A stretch of DNA of 64,000 nt from contig NZ_JABWGX010000010.1 in assembly GCF_021730435.1 (NCBI RefSeq), positions 62,001 through 126,000 of the forward strand, read 5' to 3'. The notes below the pieces were generated by a model that did not search any database, was not told the origin of the DNA, and saw nothing but the letters and a program-made list of their open reading frames with translations. Origin of the DNA: Xanthobacter agilis. GTDB lineage: Bacteria > Pseudomonadota > Alphaproteobacteria > Rhizobiales > Xanthobacteraceae. The position numbers and the translations under genes were made by a program. Shown piece by piece: positions 43,100 to 52,702 of the stretch. Numbering within the stretch: the stretch's first letter is position 1; each line of letters opens with the position of its first letter.

Positions 43100-43579
43100 A
43101 TGCGTACGTTTGATCTGTCTCCGCTGTATCGCAATACTGTCGGCTTTGACCGTCTGTTCTCGCTGCTCGATTCGGTGGGCGGCGTTGATGCGACCCCGAC
43201 CTATCCCCCCTACAACATTGAGCGCACAGGCGAAAATGCCTATCGCATCACGGTTGCCGTGGCGGGTTTCACCGGTGACGAACTCGGCATCGAGGTGAAG
43301 GAAAACACGCTGACCCTGAAGGGCGAAAAGAAAGCCTGCACCGAGGCCGACAGCGCCAAGGTGCTCTATCGCGGCATTGCCGCGCGCGCCTTCGAGCGTC
43401 GCTTCCAGCTCGCCGACCATGTGGAGGTGAAGGGCGCGGTGCTGGAGAATGGGCTGCTGCACGTCGATCTGGTGCGCGCCATTCCCGAGGCCAAGAAGCC
43501 CCGCATCATCCCCATTAACACCGACGCCGCGGCCCCGAAGACCCTTGAGGGCGCGGTGGAGACCTCCAAGGCGGCGTGA
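43100..43579 (+). CDS. Small heat-shock protein (Hsp20, IbpA-like)
   Basis: ATP-independent chaperone that holds unfolding proteins, 159 residues. The N-terminal arm begins MRTFDLSPLYRNTVGFDRLF, typical of rhizobial class A sHsps. The alpha-crystallin domain spans about 36-130 with YRITVAVAGFTGDELGIEV and ENGLLHVDL, and the tail ends in IIPIN, the usual I-x-I anchor. Translation is probably controlled by the thermometer upstream. Confidence 0.94.
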   Translation: MRTFDLSPLYRNTVGFDRLFSLLDSVGGVDATPTYPPYNIERTGENAYRITVAVAGFTGDELGIEVKENTLTLKGEKKACTEADSAKVLYRGIAARAFERRFQLADHVEVKGAVLENGLLHVDLVRAIPEAKKPRIIPINTDAAAPKTLEGAVETSKAA

Positions 43580-43736
43580 TCGCGGCCTGACCGGTTCCAG
43601 CTCACGGCGGCGCACCCTGCGCCGCCGTTTTCGTTGGTGCGAGGCGGATGTGAACGCGCGCGCTACGCCCTCTTGATTGGCGCGGCGGAAGAGCCGAGGA
43701 AGGGGCATCCGTCCGCCGCCGCAAGGATCTGTCACC

Positions 43737-44723
43737 GTGGCCCCTTCGCCCAAGGTTCTCGTCACCACTCGCCTGTTCGATGACGCCGCCACGCACCACC
43801 TCGTCGCGCGCGGATGCACGGTGGTGCCGTCCGGCCTCGCGCCCGACGCCCTCGACACCGACATTTCCGACGCCGACCTCGACCGGCTCCTCGATGGCGC
43901 CGCCGGCTGGATCGTGGGGCAGCGCGCCGTCACGCGCGCGGTGCTCGCCCGCCATCCGGGTCTGAAGGTCATCGCCCGGCGCGGAGTCGGCTATGATCGG
44001 GTCGATGTGGCGGCGGCCGAGGATCTGGGCCGAGTGGTGACCATCGCCGCCGGCGCCAACGATGCGGCGGTGGCCGACCACACCCTGGCGCTGATGCTGG
44101 CGGTGTTGCGGCGCCTGCGCGAGAGCGCGGCCGCCCTTGCCGCCGGCGACTGGCGGGTCGTCAGCGGCAGCGACCTCTACGGCAAGACCGTGGGGCTGGT
44201 GGGCTTCGGCCGCATCGCGCGGCAGGTGGCGCGCCGGCTGCACGGCTTCGACGTGCGGGTGCTGGTGGAAACGCCGCGGCCGGATTTCGCGGCGGCGGGC
44301 GTGACTTATGTCACCCTGCCGGAACTGCTCGCCAGCAGCGACGTGGTGAGCCTGCATGCCCCCCTCGGCCCGACCACCCTGCATCTGCTCAACGGCGAGA
44401 CCCTGGGCCGGATGAAGCCCGGCGCGGTGGTGGTGAACACCGCGCGCGGCGGGCTCATCGACGATGCCGCGCTGCTCGTGGCGCTGGCGGCGGGCCGGCT
44501 CGGCGGCGCCGGGCTCGACGTGTTCGAGGCCGAGACCGACCCCGCCCTGCGCCCGGTGGCGGAAGCGCTCGTCGCCCGCCCCGACGTGGTGGCGAGCGCC
44601 CACGCGGCCGGCTCCAGCCGCGAGGCCCTGGCCCGGGGCAACATGATCTCGGCCCATTGCGTGATCGCGGCCCTGCTGGGGGAGGAGATGCCCGCCGGCT
44701 GCCTGGTGGTGGACGGGCGCTGA
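43737..44723 (+). CDS. NAD-dependent D-2-hydroxyacid dehydrogenase
   Basis: Related to phosphoglycerate dehydrogenase, 328 residues. The nucleotide fold has GKTVGLVGFGRIARQVARR; the catalytic set includes ARRGVGYDRVD, NTARGGLIDDAAL with the arginine, the glutamate near GLDVFEAE, and SAHAAGSSRE with the histidine (HAA rather than HTA or HIG). No ACT or serine-feedback domain, so a role in serine synthesis is unlikely; glyoxylate or hydroxypyruvate reductase is more plausible. Start GTG 43737 behind AAGGA. Confidence 0.85.
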   Translation: MAPSPKVLVTTRLFDDAATHHLVARGCTVVPSGLAPDALDTDISDADLDRLLDGAAGWIVGQRAVTRAVLARHPGLKVIARRGVGYDRVDVAAAEDLGRVVTIAAGANDAAVADHTLALMLAVLRRLRESAAALAAGDWRVVSGSDLYGKTVGLVGFGRIARQVARRLHGFDVRVLVETPRPDFAAAGVTYVTLPELLASSDVVSLHAPLGPTTLHLLNGETLGRMKPGAVVVNTARGGLIDDAALLVALAAGRLGGAGLDVFEAETDPALRPVAEALVARPDVVASAHAAGSSREALARGNMISAHCVIAALLGEEMPAGCLVVDGR

Positions 44724-44869
44724 AGCGGTCGCGCCGCGGCGTGCATGTGATGGCGGGCTGATCCGTTGGTTGCCGCGCTCCGAAGGTGTGGGGCGCCCGC
44801 GGTCATGGCCATGTCACCGACCGTCTTTACCCCGGTGACTTCAGGGGCAAAAGCCGGTGGGGGGCAGGG

Positions 44870-45640
44870 ATGGAGCCGATCGTGCGCGTCGACGACGTGC
44901 GGAAGTCCTATGGCGCCATAGATATCCTCAAGGGGGTGAGCTTCCAGATCGAGGAAGGGGACCTTGTCTCCATCATCGGCCCGTCCGGCTGCGGGAAATC
45001 GACCCTGCTGCGGTGCCTGAACGGCCTGGAAAGCCTCGATTCGGGGGTGATCGACATCTGTGGCGTGGCGCTCAAGCGCACGCCCGGCGCCAAGCCGGCC
45101 GCGAACGGGCCGACCGACCTTGCCCATGCCGCCCATCTGCTGCGCAAGAATGTCGGGATGGTGTTCCAGAGCTTCAACCTGTTCCCGCACAAGACGTTGC
45201 TGGAAAACGTGATGCTCGCGCCCATGGTGGTGAAGGGCACGTCCAAGGCGGAAGCCGAGGCCAATGCCGAGCGCCTGCTCAACAAGGTGGGCCTTGGCGA
45301 GAGGCTGGAGCACTATCCCATCGACCTCTCCGGCGGCCAGCAGCAGCGCGGCGCCATCGCCCGCGCCCTCGCCATGGCTCCGAAGGTGATGCTCTACGAC
45401 GAGCCGACATCAGCGCTCGACCCCGGCCTTGTGGACGAGGTGCTGGACGTGATGAAGGAGCTGGACCGCGAAGGCATGACCCAGATCGTGGTGACCCACG
45501 AGATGCGCTTCGCCCGCGATGCCTCCGATTACATCATCTACATGGAGAAGGGGGAAATCGTCGAAATCTCGGATGAAGACGAGATGTTCACGAACCCCAA
45601 GGACCCGCGCACCCGGCAGTTCCTGCACCGGTTCCTGTGA
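44870..45640 (+). CDS. Polar amino acid ABC transporter ATPase (GlnQ/HisP type)
   Basis: ATPase of a polar amino acid importer, 256 residues. Walker A GPSGCGKSTLLRCLN, Q-loop GMVFQSFNLFPHKT, signature DLSGGQQQRGAIARALA and Walker B VMLYDEPTSALDP. ATG 44870 follows a GGGGCAGGG stretch. The stop overlaps the next gene by one base. Confidence 0.93.
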   Translation: MEPIVRVDDVRKSYGAIDILKGVSFQIEEGDLVSIIGPSGCGKSTLLRCLNGLESLDSGVIDICGVALKRTPGAKPAANGPTDLAHAAHLLRKNVGMVFQSFNLFPHKTLLENVMLAPMVVKGTSKAEAEANAERLLNKVGLGERLEHYPIDLSGGQQQRGAIARALAMAPKVMLYDEPTSALDPGLVDEVLDVMKELDREGMTQIVVTHEMRFARDASDYIIYMEKGEIVEISDEDEMFTNPKDPRTRQFLHRFL

Positions 45641-47319
45641 TGCGCGCCGCTTTTGCCCTCCCCGCCGCTCTTGCCCTTTGCTCCCGTCCGGGGTTCGCCA
45701 TGCGTCCTCAGTCTTCGCGCCCTCAGTCTTCGCGCCCGTGTGTCTCGCGTGTCGCCGGCCTTGCGGCCGCGCTCGTCCTCACCCTGTGGGTCTTGGGCCT
45801 CAGCGCGGCCGTGGCGCGCGCCGAAACGCCGGCCGCGCCCTCGGCATCCGCCGCACCGGCGGTCCCCGCCAAGCCCTCCGGACCGCCCTTGCGCTATGGC
45901 GGCGACGGTACCTCGGGCGCGCCCTATGTCTTTGCCGATCCTGCCGATCCCAAGCACATCATCGGCTTCGAAGTGGACATCATGGACGGGATCGGCCGTC
46001 ATCTCGGCCGGCCGGTGGTGTTCGTCCAGAACGACTGGAGCAACCTGATCCCCGGCCTCGACAACGGCCTCTACGAGGCGGCGGTGAGCGGGCTGGAGAT
46101 CTCGCCCGCGCACCAGGCGGCGGCGGACTTCTCGATTCCCTACTACACCACCTTCGGGCAGATCGTGATCCGCCGCGGCGACACGCCGGTGGACGGGCTC
46201 GCCGACCTCAAGGGCAAGAGCGTCGGCACCCTGAAATCCAGCCAGATGGAATATGTGCTGAAGCAGGCCGGCGGCATCGACGTGCGCTCCTATGACGAGG
46301 AGATCGACGCCTATTCCGACCTCAAGCTGAAGCGCATCGACGCGACGGTGATGGATTTCCCGATCGCGGTTTATTACGCCCAGCCCGATCGCGCGTTGCA
46401 GTTCACCGGCCCGCCCATCGGTCGCATCGCCTATGGCATCGCCCTGAAGAAGGGGGCTCATCCCGAGCTGCTGGCGCAGATCAACACCGCGCTCTCGCAG
46501 ATGTCGGCAGATGGCAGCCTGCATGCCATCCTGGATTCCTGGGCCCTATGGTCGCCGGTGATGGCGCAGGTGACCGGTGATGCTACGCCCATGACCGCGC
46601 AGCCCGTGAATTACGTGCGCTTCGTGGAGGCGACCCAGCCTTCCGGCTGGCGGGCCCAGCTCGACCGCTATCTGCGCTTCCTGCCGCAGCTCGGCTGGGC
46701 GGCGCTGATGACCATGGAAATCTCGATCCTTTCCATGGTGCTGGCGGTGGGCCTGGGCGCGGCGCTGGCGCTGGCGCGGGTCTATGGCGGCACTCTGCTC
46801 GACCGTCTGGCTCAGGTCTATATCGAGGTGGTGCGCGGCACCCCGCTGCTGATCCAAGTGCTGTTCATCTATTACGGCCTGCCGAAGATCGGTGTGCAGC
46901 TCGATCCGTTCGTGGCCGGCGTGCTGGCGCTGGGGCTGAACTATGCGGCCTATGAGGCCGAGAACTACCGCGCCGGCCTGCTGGCCGTGCCCCGCCACCA
47001 GATGGAGGCGGCCGTAGCTCTCAACATGACGGAGCGGCAGGCGCTGAAGAACGTCATTATCCCCCAGGCGGCGCGCATGGTGCTGCCGCCTACCACCAAC
47101 GACTTCATCTCGCTCATCAAGGATTCGTCCCTGGTCTCGGTGATCTCCCTGGTGGAGCTCACCAAGACCTATGAGCAGATTTCCACCACCTATTACGATT
47201 ATTTCGGCACCGGCATCCTGGTGGCGGCCATCTATCTGCTGCTCGGCCTGCCGTTCGTGCGCCTCGCCCACTGGGCGGAGAAGCATGTGAGCCGGGGTAT
47301 GAACCGCTCGGCCCATTGA
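45640..47319 (+). CDS. Fused periplasmic binding protein and permease for amino acids
   Basis: One 559-residue protein combines a PBPb-type solute receptor (about 80-310, GFEVDIMDGIGRHLGRP, ADFSIPYYTTFGQ, IAYGIALKK) and a His/Glu/Gln/Arg-type permease (about 340-550, GWAALMTMEISILSMVLAVG, EVVRGTPLLIQVLFIYYGLP, LNYAAYEAENYRAGL). The ATPase is encoded just upstream (TGATG overlap). A hydrophobic segment near residues 40-62 exports the receptor part, which would stay tethered to the membrane. Alternative start ATG 45700. A 15-bp duplication gives RPQSSRPQSS before the signal. Confidence 0.9.
   Translation: MRAAFALPAALALCSRPGFAMRPQSSRPQSSRPCVSRVAGLAAALVLTLWVLGLSAAVARAETPAAPSASAAPAVPAKPSGPPLRYGGDGTSGAPYVFADPADPKHIIGFEVDIMDGIGRHLGRPVVFVQNDWSNLIPGLDNGLYEAAVSGLEISPAHQAAADFSIPYYTTFGQIVIRRGDTPVDGLADLKGKSVGTLKSSQMEYVLKQAGGIDVRSYDEEIDAYSDLKLKRIDATVMDFPIAVYYAQPDRALQFTGPPIGRIAYGIALKKGAHPELLAQINTALSQMSADGSLHAILDSWALWSPVMAQVTGDATPMTAQPVNYVRFVEATQPSGWRAQLDRYLRFLPQLGWAALMTMEISILSMVLAVGLGAALALARVYGGTLLDRLAQVYIEVVRGTPLLIQVLFIYYGLPKIGVQLDPFVAGVLALGLNYAAYEAENYRAGLLAVPRHQMEAAVALNMTERQALKNVIIPQAARMVLPPTTNDFISLIKDSSLVSVISLVELTKTYEQISTTYYDYFGTGILVAAIYLLLGLPFVRLAHWAEKHVSRGMNRSAH
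45706..45735. repeat. Perfect 15-bp tandem duplication
   Basis: CCTCAGTCTTCGCGC twice head to tail near the start of the binding-protein/permease fusion gene. It adds one PQSSR unit in frame. Confidence 0.9.
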
Positions 47320-47392
47320 TCGCCATTGGGTTTCACCGTGGGGGCGCCCCGCCCCGGCGGCTGAGCTGATGGAAAGACTTGCATCCTGATGC

Positions 47393-47416
47393 CTGATGAA
47401 TTATGAAAATCGTCAG
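47393..47416. promoter_or_regulatory. Candidate operator O1 upstream of the TetR gene
   Basis: CTGATGAATTAT followed by GAAAATCGTCAG, eight of twelve positions symmetrical. Seventeen of 24 bases are identical to the element at 48085 in front of the efflux genes. The pairing of two copies around one TetR gene points to autoregulation. Confidence 0.55.
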
Positions 47417-47432
47417 AGTTTCGGAGGCGAGT

Positions 47433-48047
47433 GTGAACGTCAGGGTTCGTGAAACAGCGGAAGAGACCCGCGAGCGCATCGCGCGGGTGGCGGAAGACCT
47501 CTTCCGCCGCATGGGCTTCGCCAAGACGGCGGTGGCGGATATCGCCGCCGAGCTCGGCATGTCACCGGCCAATGTCTACCGCTTCTTCCCGTCCAAGACC
47601 GCCATCGTCGCCACCATCTGCCAGCGCAGCCTCGGCGAGATGGGCCAGCAGGCGGCGCAGATCGCGGGCGCCCCCGGCACGCCGCAACAGCGCATCGCCG
47701 GCATCTATCTGGCGATCCTGCGCTATCACAAGGCCAATTTCCTCGCCGAGCGGCGCGTGCACGACATGGTGCAGGTGGCTATCGAGAACAATTGGGACAC
47801 CATCGAAGGTCACAAGGAGCACATTCGTGTTCTGGTGGCGGGGGTGCTGAAGGACGGTTTGAAAGACGGCGTGTTCGTGCCCCATGATCCCCAGGTGGTC
47901 AGCCGGCTCATCCTGGGCGCCATGGTGCTTTATTGTCATCCGGTGCTGGTGGCCCAGCATATCGATGACGATCTGGAAGCCGGAGTCGAAGCCACGATCG
48001 CCTTTCTTCTGCGCAGCATCGAGGTGACGCGCACGCCGCTGGGGTAG
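47433..48047 (+). CDS. TetR-family regulator of the RND efflux genes
   Basis: Repressor, 204 residues. The helix-turn-helix is AVADIAAELGMSPANVYRFF; the C-terminal part (about 85-195) is the ligand-binding fold. I chose GTG 47433 because GGAGG lies seven bases upstream; ATG 47403 has no ribosome site and would lie inside the candidate operator. It precedes the membrane-fusion gene by 99 bp in the same direction. Inducer unknown. Confidence 0.88.
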   Translation: MNVRVRETAEETRERIARVAEDLFRRMGFAKTAVADIAAELGMSPANVYRFFPSKTAIVATICQRSLGEMGQQAAQIAGAPGTPQQRIAGIYLAILRYHKANFLAERRVHDMVQVAIENNWDTIEGHKEHIRVLVAGVLKDGLKDGVFVPHDPQVVSRLILGAMVLYCHPVLVAQHIDDDLEAGVEATIAFLLRSIEVTRTPLG

Positions 48048-48084
48048 GTGTAAGGGCCGCTGGCGGGGGCTTCGCGCCCGTTTT

Positions 48085-48108
48085 GTGATGACTATTAAAA
48101 ATTATCAG
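48085..48108. promoter_or_regulatory. Candidate operator O2 upstream of the RND genes
   Basis: GTGATGACTATT followed by AAAAATTATCAG. Shares TGATGA and TCAG at the same spacing with O1 at 47393. It sits 39 bp before the membrane-fusion start codon, where a repressor would block transcription. Confidence 0.55.
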
Positions 48109-48146
48109 TGTTGAACCGTAGTTCCTCATTCAACAGGATCGGTGCC

Positions 48147-49346
48147 ATGGCCATCTTTCTTCCCCGTCCGTCGGCGCCGGGCCCTTCGGGGGGCAGATCC
48201 GCCGCGCGCGGCCTGCGCCGGACATGGCCGGCCGCGGCGCTGGCGCTGGGTGCGGCGCTCGCGCTGAGCGGCTGCGGCGAGCAGGCGCCGGCGCAAACCT
48301 CGGCGGCTCCGGCCCGTCCGGTGCAGGTCACCAGCGCGCACCTGCGTCCGCGGGAGCCGGAAAAGACTTTCGTGGGCGTGGTGCGGGCGCGGCGCGAGAT
48401 CGACCTTGCCTTCCGCGTCGGCGGCAAGGTGGTGCAGCGCAAGGTCGAGGTGGGCGACCGGGTGGTGCCGGGCGACCTCATCGCCCGCATCGATCCCGAA
48501 GACCTGAAGCTGGAGCTGGAAAGCGCTCGCGCGGAACTGGCCGCCGCCACCGCCAACCTGGCCCAGACCTCGGCCGAGGACGGCCGCTATCGCTCGCTGA
48601 CCGCCAAGGGGGCGGCCTCCAACGCGGAGCTGGACCGCAAGTCGCTCGCCAAGGACGAGGCCATTGGCCGCCTGGAGCGGGCGAAGCGCGCCCTTGAGCT
48701 GGCTGAAAATCGCCTCTCCTATGCCGACCTCATGTCGGACACGGCCGGCGTGGTGGTATCCACGTCCGCCGAGCCGGGGCAGGTGGTCTCGTCCGGCCAG
48801 ACCATCGTGCGGGTGGCGCGCCTCGACGAGAAGGAGGCCCTGGTCGCCCTGCCGGAGACGGCCCTTGCCGCCGCCCGCAGCGCCGCGGCCGGCGTGACCT
48901 TGTGGGCCGATCCCAACCGGCGGATCGCCGCGCATCTTCGGGAATTGTCGCCACAAGCCGATCCGGCCTCGCGCACCTACGCCGCGCGCTTCACCCTGGA
49001 CGGGGCCGACGAAACCGTCGCCCTGGGCATGACCGCCACGGTGGTGCTGACGCCGAAGGACGGCGCCGCCGTGGCGCGGCTGCCGCTGTCCGCGGTGTTC
49101 GACAAGGGCCATGGCCCTCATGTGTTCGTGGTGGAGGAGGCAACCCATACGCTGGTCGCCAAGCCCGTGGAGCTGGCCGGCTTCACCGACGATTCCGCCT
49201 TGATCGCCAAGGGCGTGAGCGAGGGCGACAAGGTCGTCACCCTGGGCGTCCAGACCCTGGAGCCGGGTCAGAGCGTGCGCACCGTGCCGGCCAAGGGCGC
49301 GACCGCGACCGCCACCGCCTCCATCAGCGGGGAGGTGAAGCCGTGA
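48147..49346 (+). CDS. RND efflux membrane-fusion lipoprotein
   Basis: Periplasmic adaptor, 399 residues. The lipobox LALSGC anchors it, and the lipoyl/hairpin region (about 70-180) has VGGKVVQRKVEVGDRVVPGD and a coiled coil; a beta-barrel domain follows. ATG 48147 is chosen over an upstream GTG because the signal peptide starts there. Partner of the pump gene (GTGA overlap). No outer-membrane factor gene is present, so TolC must be shared. Confidence 0.9.
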   Translation: MAIFLPRPSAPGPSGGRSAARGLRRTWPAAALALGAALALSGCGEQAPAQTSAAPARPVQVTSAHLRPREPEKTFVGVVRARREIDLAFRVGGKVVQRKVEVGDRVVPGDLIARIDPEDLKLELESARAELAAATANLAQTSAEDGRYRSLTAKGAASNAELDRKSLAKDEAIGRLERAKRALELAENRLSYADLMSDTAGVVVSTSAEPGQVVSSGQTIVRVARLDEKEALVALPETALAAARSAAAGVTLWADPNRRIAAHLRELSPQADPASRTYAARFTLDGADETVALGMTATVVLTPKDGAAVARLPLSAVFDKGHGPHVFVVEEATHTLVAKPVELAGFTDDSALIAKGVSEGDKVVTLGVQTLEPGQSVRTVPAKGATATATASISGEVKP

Positions 49347-52300
49347 GCGCAGGTTCCGCCAACGAACACCGCGCTCCCGACGGCGCCAACCCCCACGGCC
49401 CCACGCCGGAGGAGCAGAAGGCGCTCGAAAGCCCCTTCAATCTCTCGCGCTTCGCCATCACCCACCGGGCCTTGACCCTGTTCGCCATCATCCTGCTCGG
49501 CGCGGCGGGCTTCTATTCCTACCTGAACCTCGGGCGGGCGGAGGACCCTTCCTTCACCATCAAGGTGATGGTGATTTCCGCCGCCTGGCCTGGCGCCACC
49601 GCCTCGGAGATGCAGTCCCAGGTGGCTGATCCCATCGAGAAAAAGCTGCAGACCCTGCCGCATCTCGACCGGGTGGAGAGCTATTCGCGTCCCGGCGTCA
49701 GCTTCGTGCAAGTGTATCTGGCCGATTCCACGCCGGCTTCGGCCGTGAAGGACCTGTGGTATCAGGTGCGCAAGAAGGTGGGGGACATCAAGGGCGATCT
49801 GCCCCAGGGCGTCGTCGGTCCCGGCTTCGACGACGAATATGGCGACGTCTATTCCGCCCTCTACATGCTGAGCGGGGATGGCGCCACCCCGGCCGAGCTG
49901 AAGCGGCAGGCGGAGCTGATCCGCCAACGTCTGCTGCGCGTGCCCGATGTGGAGAAGGTGGACCTCATCGGCGAGCGGCCGGAGCGCATCTATATCGAGT
50001 TCTCCCATGCCCGGCTCGCCACCCTCGGCATCACCCCGACCCAGATCTTCGACAGCGTGGCGCGGCAGAACGCGGTGGTGGCCGGCGGCGCGGTGGACAC
50101 CAAGGCCGATCGCATCAACCTGCGCCTCACCGGCGCCTTCATGGGGGCCGAGGCCATCGCCGAGGTGCCGATCAACGCCGGCGGCGCCTTGGTGCGGCTC
50201 GGCGACATCGCCACCGTGAAGCGCGGCTATGAGGACCCGCCCACCTATCTTATCCGCCAGCATGGGCGGCCGGCTCTGGGCATCGGCGTGTCCATGGCTC
50301 AGGGCGCCAACATCTTGCACCTCGGCGCGGATCTCAAGGCCGCCATGGCGGACGCCGTGAGCGAGCTGCCGGTGGGCATCGATGTGGTGCAGGTGGCCGA
50401 TCAGCCCCACATCGTGGGCGAATCCGTGGGCGAGTTCCTGAAGACCTTCGCGGAAGCGCTCGTGATCGTGCTGGTGGTGAGCTTCCTGTCGCTGGGCTTC
50501 CGCTCGGGCATCGTGGTGGCGCTGTCGGTGCCGCTGGTGCTGGCCATCGTGTTCCTGGTGATGTTCGCCACCGGCATGGACCTGCACCGCATCACGCTCG
50601 GCGCCCTCATCATCGCTCTGGGTCTCCTGGTGGACGACGCCATCATCGCCATCGAGATGATGGTGGTGAAGATGGAAGAGGGCTGGGACCGCCTGTCCGC
50701 CGCCAGCTTTGCCTGGACCTCAACCGCTTTTCCCATGCTCACCGGCACCCTGGTGACGGCGGCCGGCTTCCTGCCGGTAGGGTTCGCGCGCTCCTCGTCC
50801 GGCGAGTATGCCGGCGGCATCTTCTGGGTGGTGGGGTTCGCGCTGGTGGCGTCCTGGTTCGTGGCGGTGCTGTTCACGCCTTATCTGGGTACAGCTCTTC
50901 TGCCGGAAATGAAGGGCAAGCACACCGGCGACGAGCTGCGCGACGGGCGTCTCTATCGCCTGCTGCGGGTGATGCTGGAAGGCTGCCTCCGACATCGCCT
51001 CATGGTGATCGGCACCACGGTCTCGCTGTTCGTCCTGGCGGTGGTGGGCTTCGGCTTCGTGTCGCAGCAATTCTTCCCCACCTCCACCCGGACCGAACTG
51101 TTCCTGGAAATGCGTCTGCCGGAGGGCACCTCCATCGAGGCGACCCAGGCGACCGCGAAGACGGCCGAGGCCCTGGTGGGCGAGGATGAGGGCATTCTGT
51201 CCGCCACCACCTACATCGGGCAAGGCGCGCCGCGCTTCTGGCTCGGCCTCAATCCCGTGCTGCCCAATCCCAATTTCGCGCAGATCGTGATTGTGACCAA
51301 GGATCTCGCGGCGCGCGAGCGGATCAAGGCGCGGCTGGAGAAGGCGGTGGCCGATGGCGGCCTCGCCGCCGCGCGGGTGCGCGTGGACCGGTTTGTGTTC
51401 GGTCCGCCGGTGGGCTTCCCGGTGCAGTTCCGCGTGGTGGGGCCGGACCCGCTCATGGTGCGCGACATCGCGGAAAAGGTGCGCCGGGTGATGGCATCCG
51501 ATCCCGCCATCATCGAGCCGCACCTGAACTGGGGCGAGCAGGTCAAGTCCATCACCCTCTCGGTGGACCAGGATCGGGCGCGGGCGCTCGGCACCACGCC
51601 GCGCGATCTGGCGGAAACGCTCCAGACCCTGCTGTCCGGCTACACCGTGACCCAGTATCGCGACGGCAACCTGCTGATCGGCGTGGTGGCCCGCGCCGTG
51701 CCCGAGGAGCGGGTGGACCTGGAGCGGCTCGGCGCCCTCACCGTCACCAACCGCAATGGCGTGGCAGTGCCGCTGGGGCAGGTGGCGCGCATCGCCTATG
51801 CCAGCGAGGAGCCGATCCTGTGGCGGCGCGACCGGGACCTGGTGCTCACCGTGCGCGGCGACGTGACCGACGGGGTCCAGCCGCCGGATGTCACCCTGCG
51901 CCTGCTGCCGAAGCTTGCCGCGCTCAAGGCGGCGCTGCCGGCGGGCTACCGCATCGAGACCGGCGGCTCGATCGAGGAGAGCGCCAAGGCCAATGCGTCC
52001 CTGGCGGCGGTGTTTCCGGTCATGGCCATCGTGATGCTCACCATCCTGATGATCCAGTTGCAGAGCTTCTCGCGCCTCGCGTTGGTGATGGCGACGGCGC
52101 CGCTCGGCCTCATCGGGGCGTCGGTGGCGCTGCTGGTGACGCACCAGCCATTCGGCTTCGTGGCGCTGCTCGGCCTCATTGCCCTGGCCGGCATGATCAT
52201 GCGCAACACGGTGATCCTGGTGGACCAGATCGATCACGACATCGCCGCCGGGGCGACGCCCCATCAGGCCATCGTCGAGGCCACCCTGCGCCGGGCGCGG

Positions 52301-52513
52301 CCGGTGGTGCTGACCGCGCTGGCGGCGGTGCTGGGCATGATCCCGCTGGCGGAGAGCGTGTTCTGGGGGCCCATGGCCATCACCATCATGGGCGGCCTGC
52401 TGGTGGCGACCGCGCTCACGCTTCTGGTGGTGCCGGCGCTCTATGCCACCTGGTTCCGGGTGAAGGTGACGGGCGGTGTTGCAGCCGCCGGGTTGCCGCA
52501 TCCGGCGGAATGA
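49343..52513 (+). CDS. RND multidrug efflux pump, inner membrane
   Basis: AcrB-superfamily proton antiporter, 1056 residues with about twelve helices and two large periplasmic loops. The proton-relay pair is D431-D432 in LGLLVDDAIIAIEMM. Start GTG 49343 overlaps the adaptor stop and follows GGGGAGG. The first helix is preceded by about 45 hydrophilic residues, longer than AcrB's. It resembles the single-pump pairs of the VexF/MdtBC side of the family; substrates cannot be read. A strong hairpin terminator follows. Confidence 0.92.
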   Translation: MSAGSANEHRAPDGANPHGPTPEEQKALESPFNLSRFAITHRALTLFAIILLGAAGFYSYLNLGRAEDPSFTIKVMVISAAWPGATASEMQSQVADPIEKKLQTLPHLDRVESYSRPGVSFVQVYLADSTPASAVKDLWYQVRKKVGDIKGDLPQGVVGPGFDDEYGDVYSALYMLSGDGATPAELKRQAELIRQRLLRVPDVEKVDLIGERPERIYIEFSHARLATLGITPTQIFDSVARQNAVVAGGAVDTKADRINLRLTGAFMGAEAIAEVPINAGGALVRLGDIATVKRGYEDPPTYLIRQHGRPALGIGVSMAQGANILHLGADLKAAMADAVSELPVGIDVVQVADQPHIVGESVGEFLKTFAEALVIVLVVSFLSLGFRSGIVVALSVPLVLAIVFLVMFATGMDLHRITLGALIIALGLLVDDAIIAIEMMVVKMEEGWDRLSAASFAWTSTAFPMLTGTLVTAAGFLPVGFARSSSGEYAGGIFWVVGFALVASWFVAVLFTPYLGTALLPEMKGKHTGDELRDGRLYRLLRVMLEGCLRHRLMVIGTTVSLFVLAVVGFGFVSQQFFPTSTRTELFLEMRLPEGTSIEATQATAKTAEALVGEDEGILSATTYIGQGAPRFWLGLNPVLPNPNFAQIVIVTKDLAARERIKARLEKAVADGGLAAARVRVDRFVFGPPVGFPVQFRVVGPDPLMVRDIAEKVRRVMASDPAIIEPHLNWGEQVKSITLSVDQDRARALGTTPRDLAETLQTLLSGYTVTQYRDGNLLIGVVARAVPEERVDLERLGALTVTNRNGVAVPLGQVARIAYASEEPILWRRDRDLVLTVRGDVTDGVQPPDVTLRLLPKLAALKAALPAGYRIETGGSIEESAKANASLAAVFPVMAIVMLTILMIQLQSFSRLALVMATAPLGLIGASVALLVTHQPFGFVALLGLIALAGMIMRNTVILVDQIDHDIAAGATPHQAIVEATLRRARPVVLTALAAVLGMIPLAESVFWGPMAITIMGGLLVATALTLLVVPALYATWFRVKVTGGVAAAGLPHPAE

Positions 52514-52562
52514 GGGACCCGCGCCTGCATCGCCCCCGCGGGCGCCAGGTTCCTCTGCGAAG

Positions 52563-52588
52563 CGGCCCCGGTCGGAAGACCGGGGCCG
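52563..52588 (+). terminator. Terminator hairpin after the RND operon
   Basis: An 11-pair perfect stem, CGGCCCCGGTC and GACCGGGGCCG, around loop GGAA, 50 bases after the pump stop. It is followed by a weak T run in TGAGCTTTT. Confidence 0.75.
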
Positions 52589-52678
52589 TGAGCTTTTCGG
52601 AGTGTCTTGCGGCCCATGCCAAAGGCCCAAGAGTTTGACTCAGGGGCCGTTGGCCAAGCCTGCGCACCACTCGTCGCG

Positions 52679-52701
52679 GGTCAAAGACCGCGACCGATGG
52701 T
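52679..52701 (-). repeat. Short hairpin repeat next to the hdeD stop (copy 2)
   Basis: Plus strand GGTCAAAGACCG, three bases, CCGATGGT, one base before the complement of the hdeD stop. The hairpin extends to GTCGCGGGTC/GACCGCGAC (52673-52694). Identical layout to the element after atpG at 11510. Confidence 0.6.
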
Positions 52702-52702
52702 G

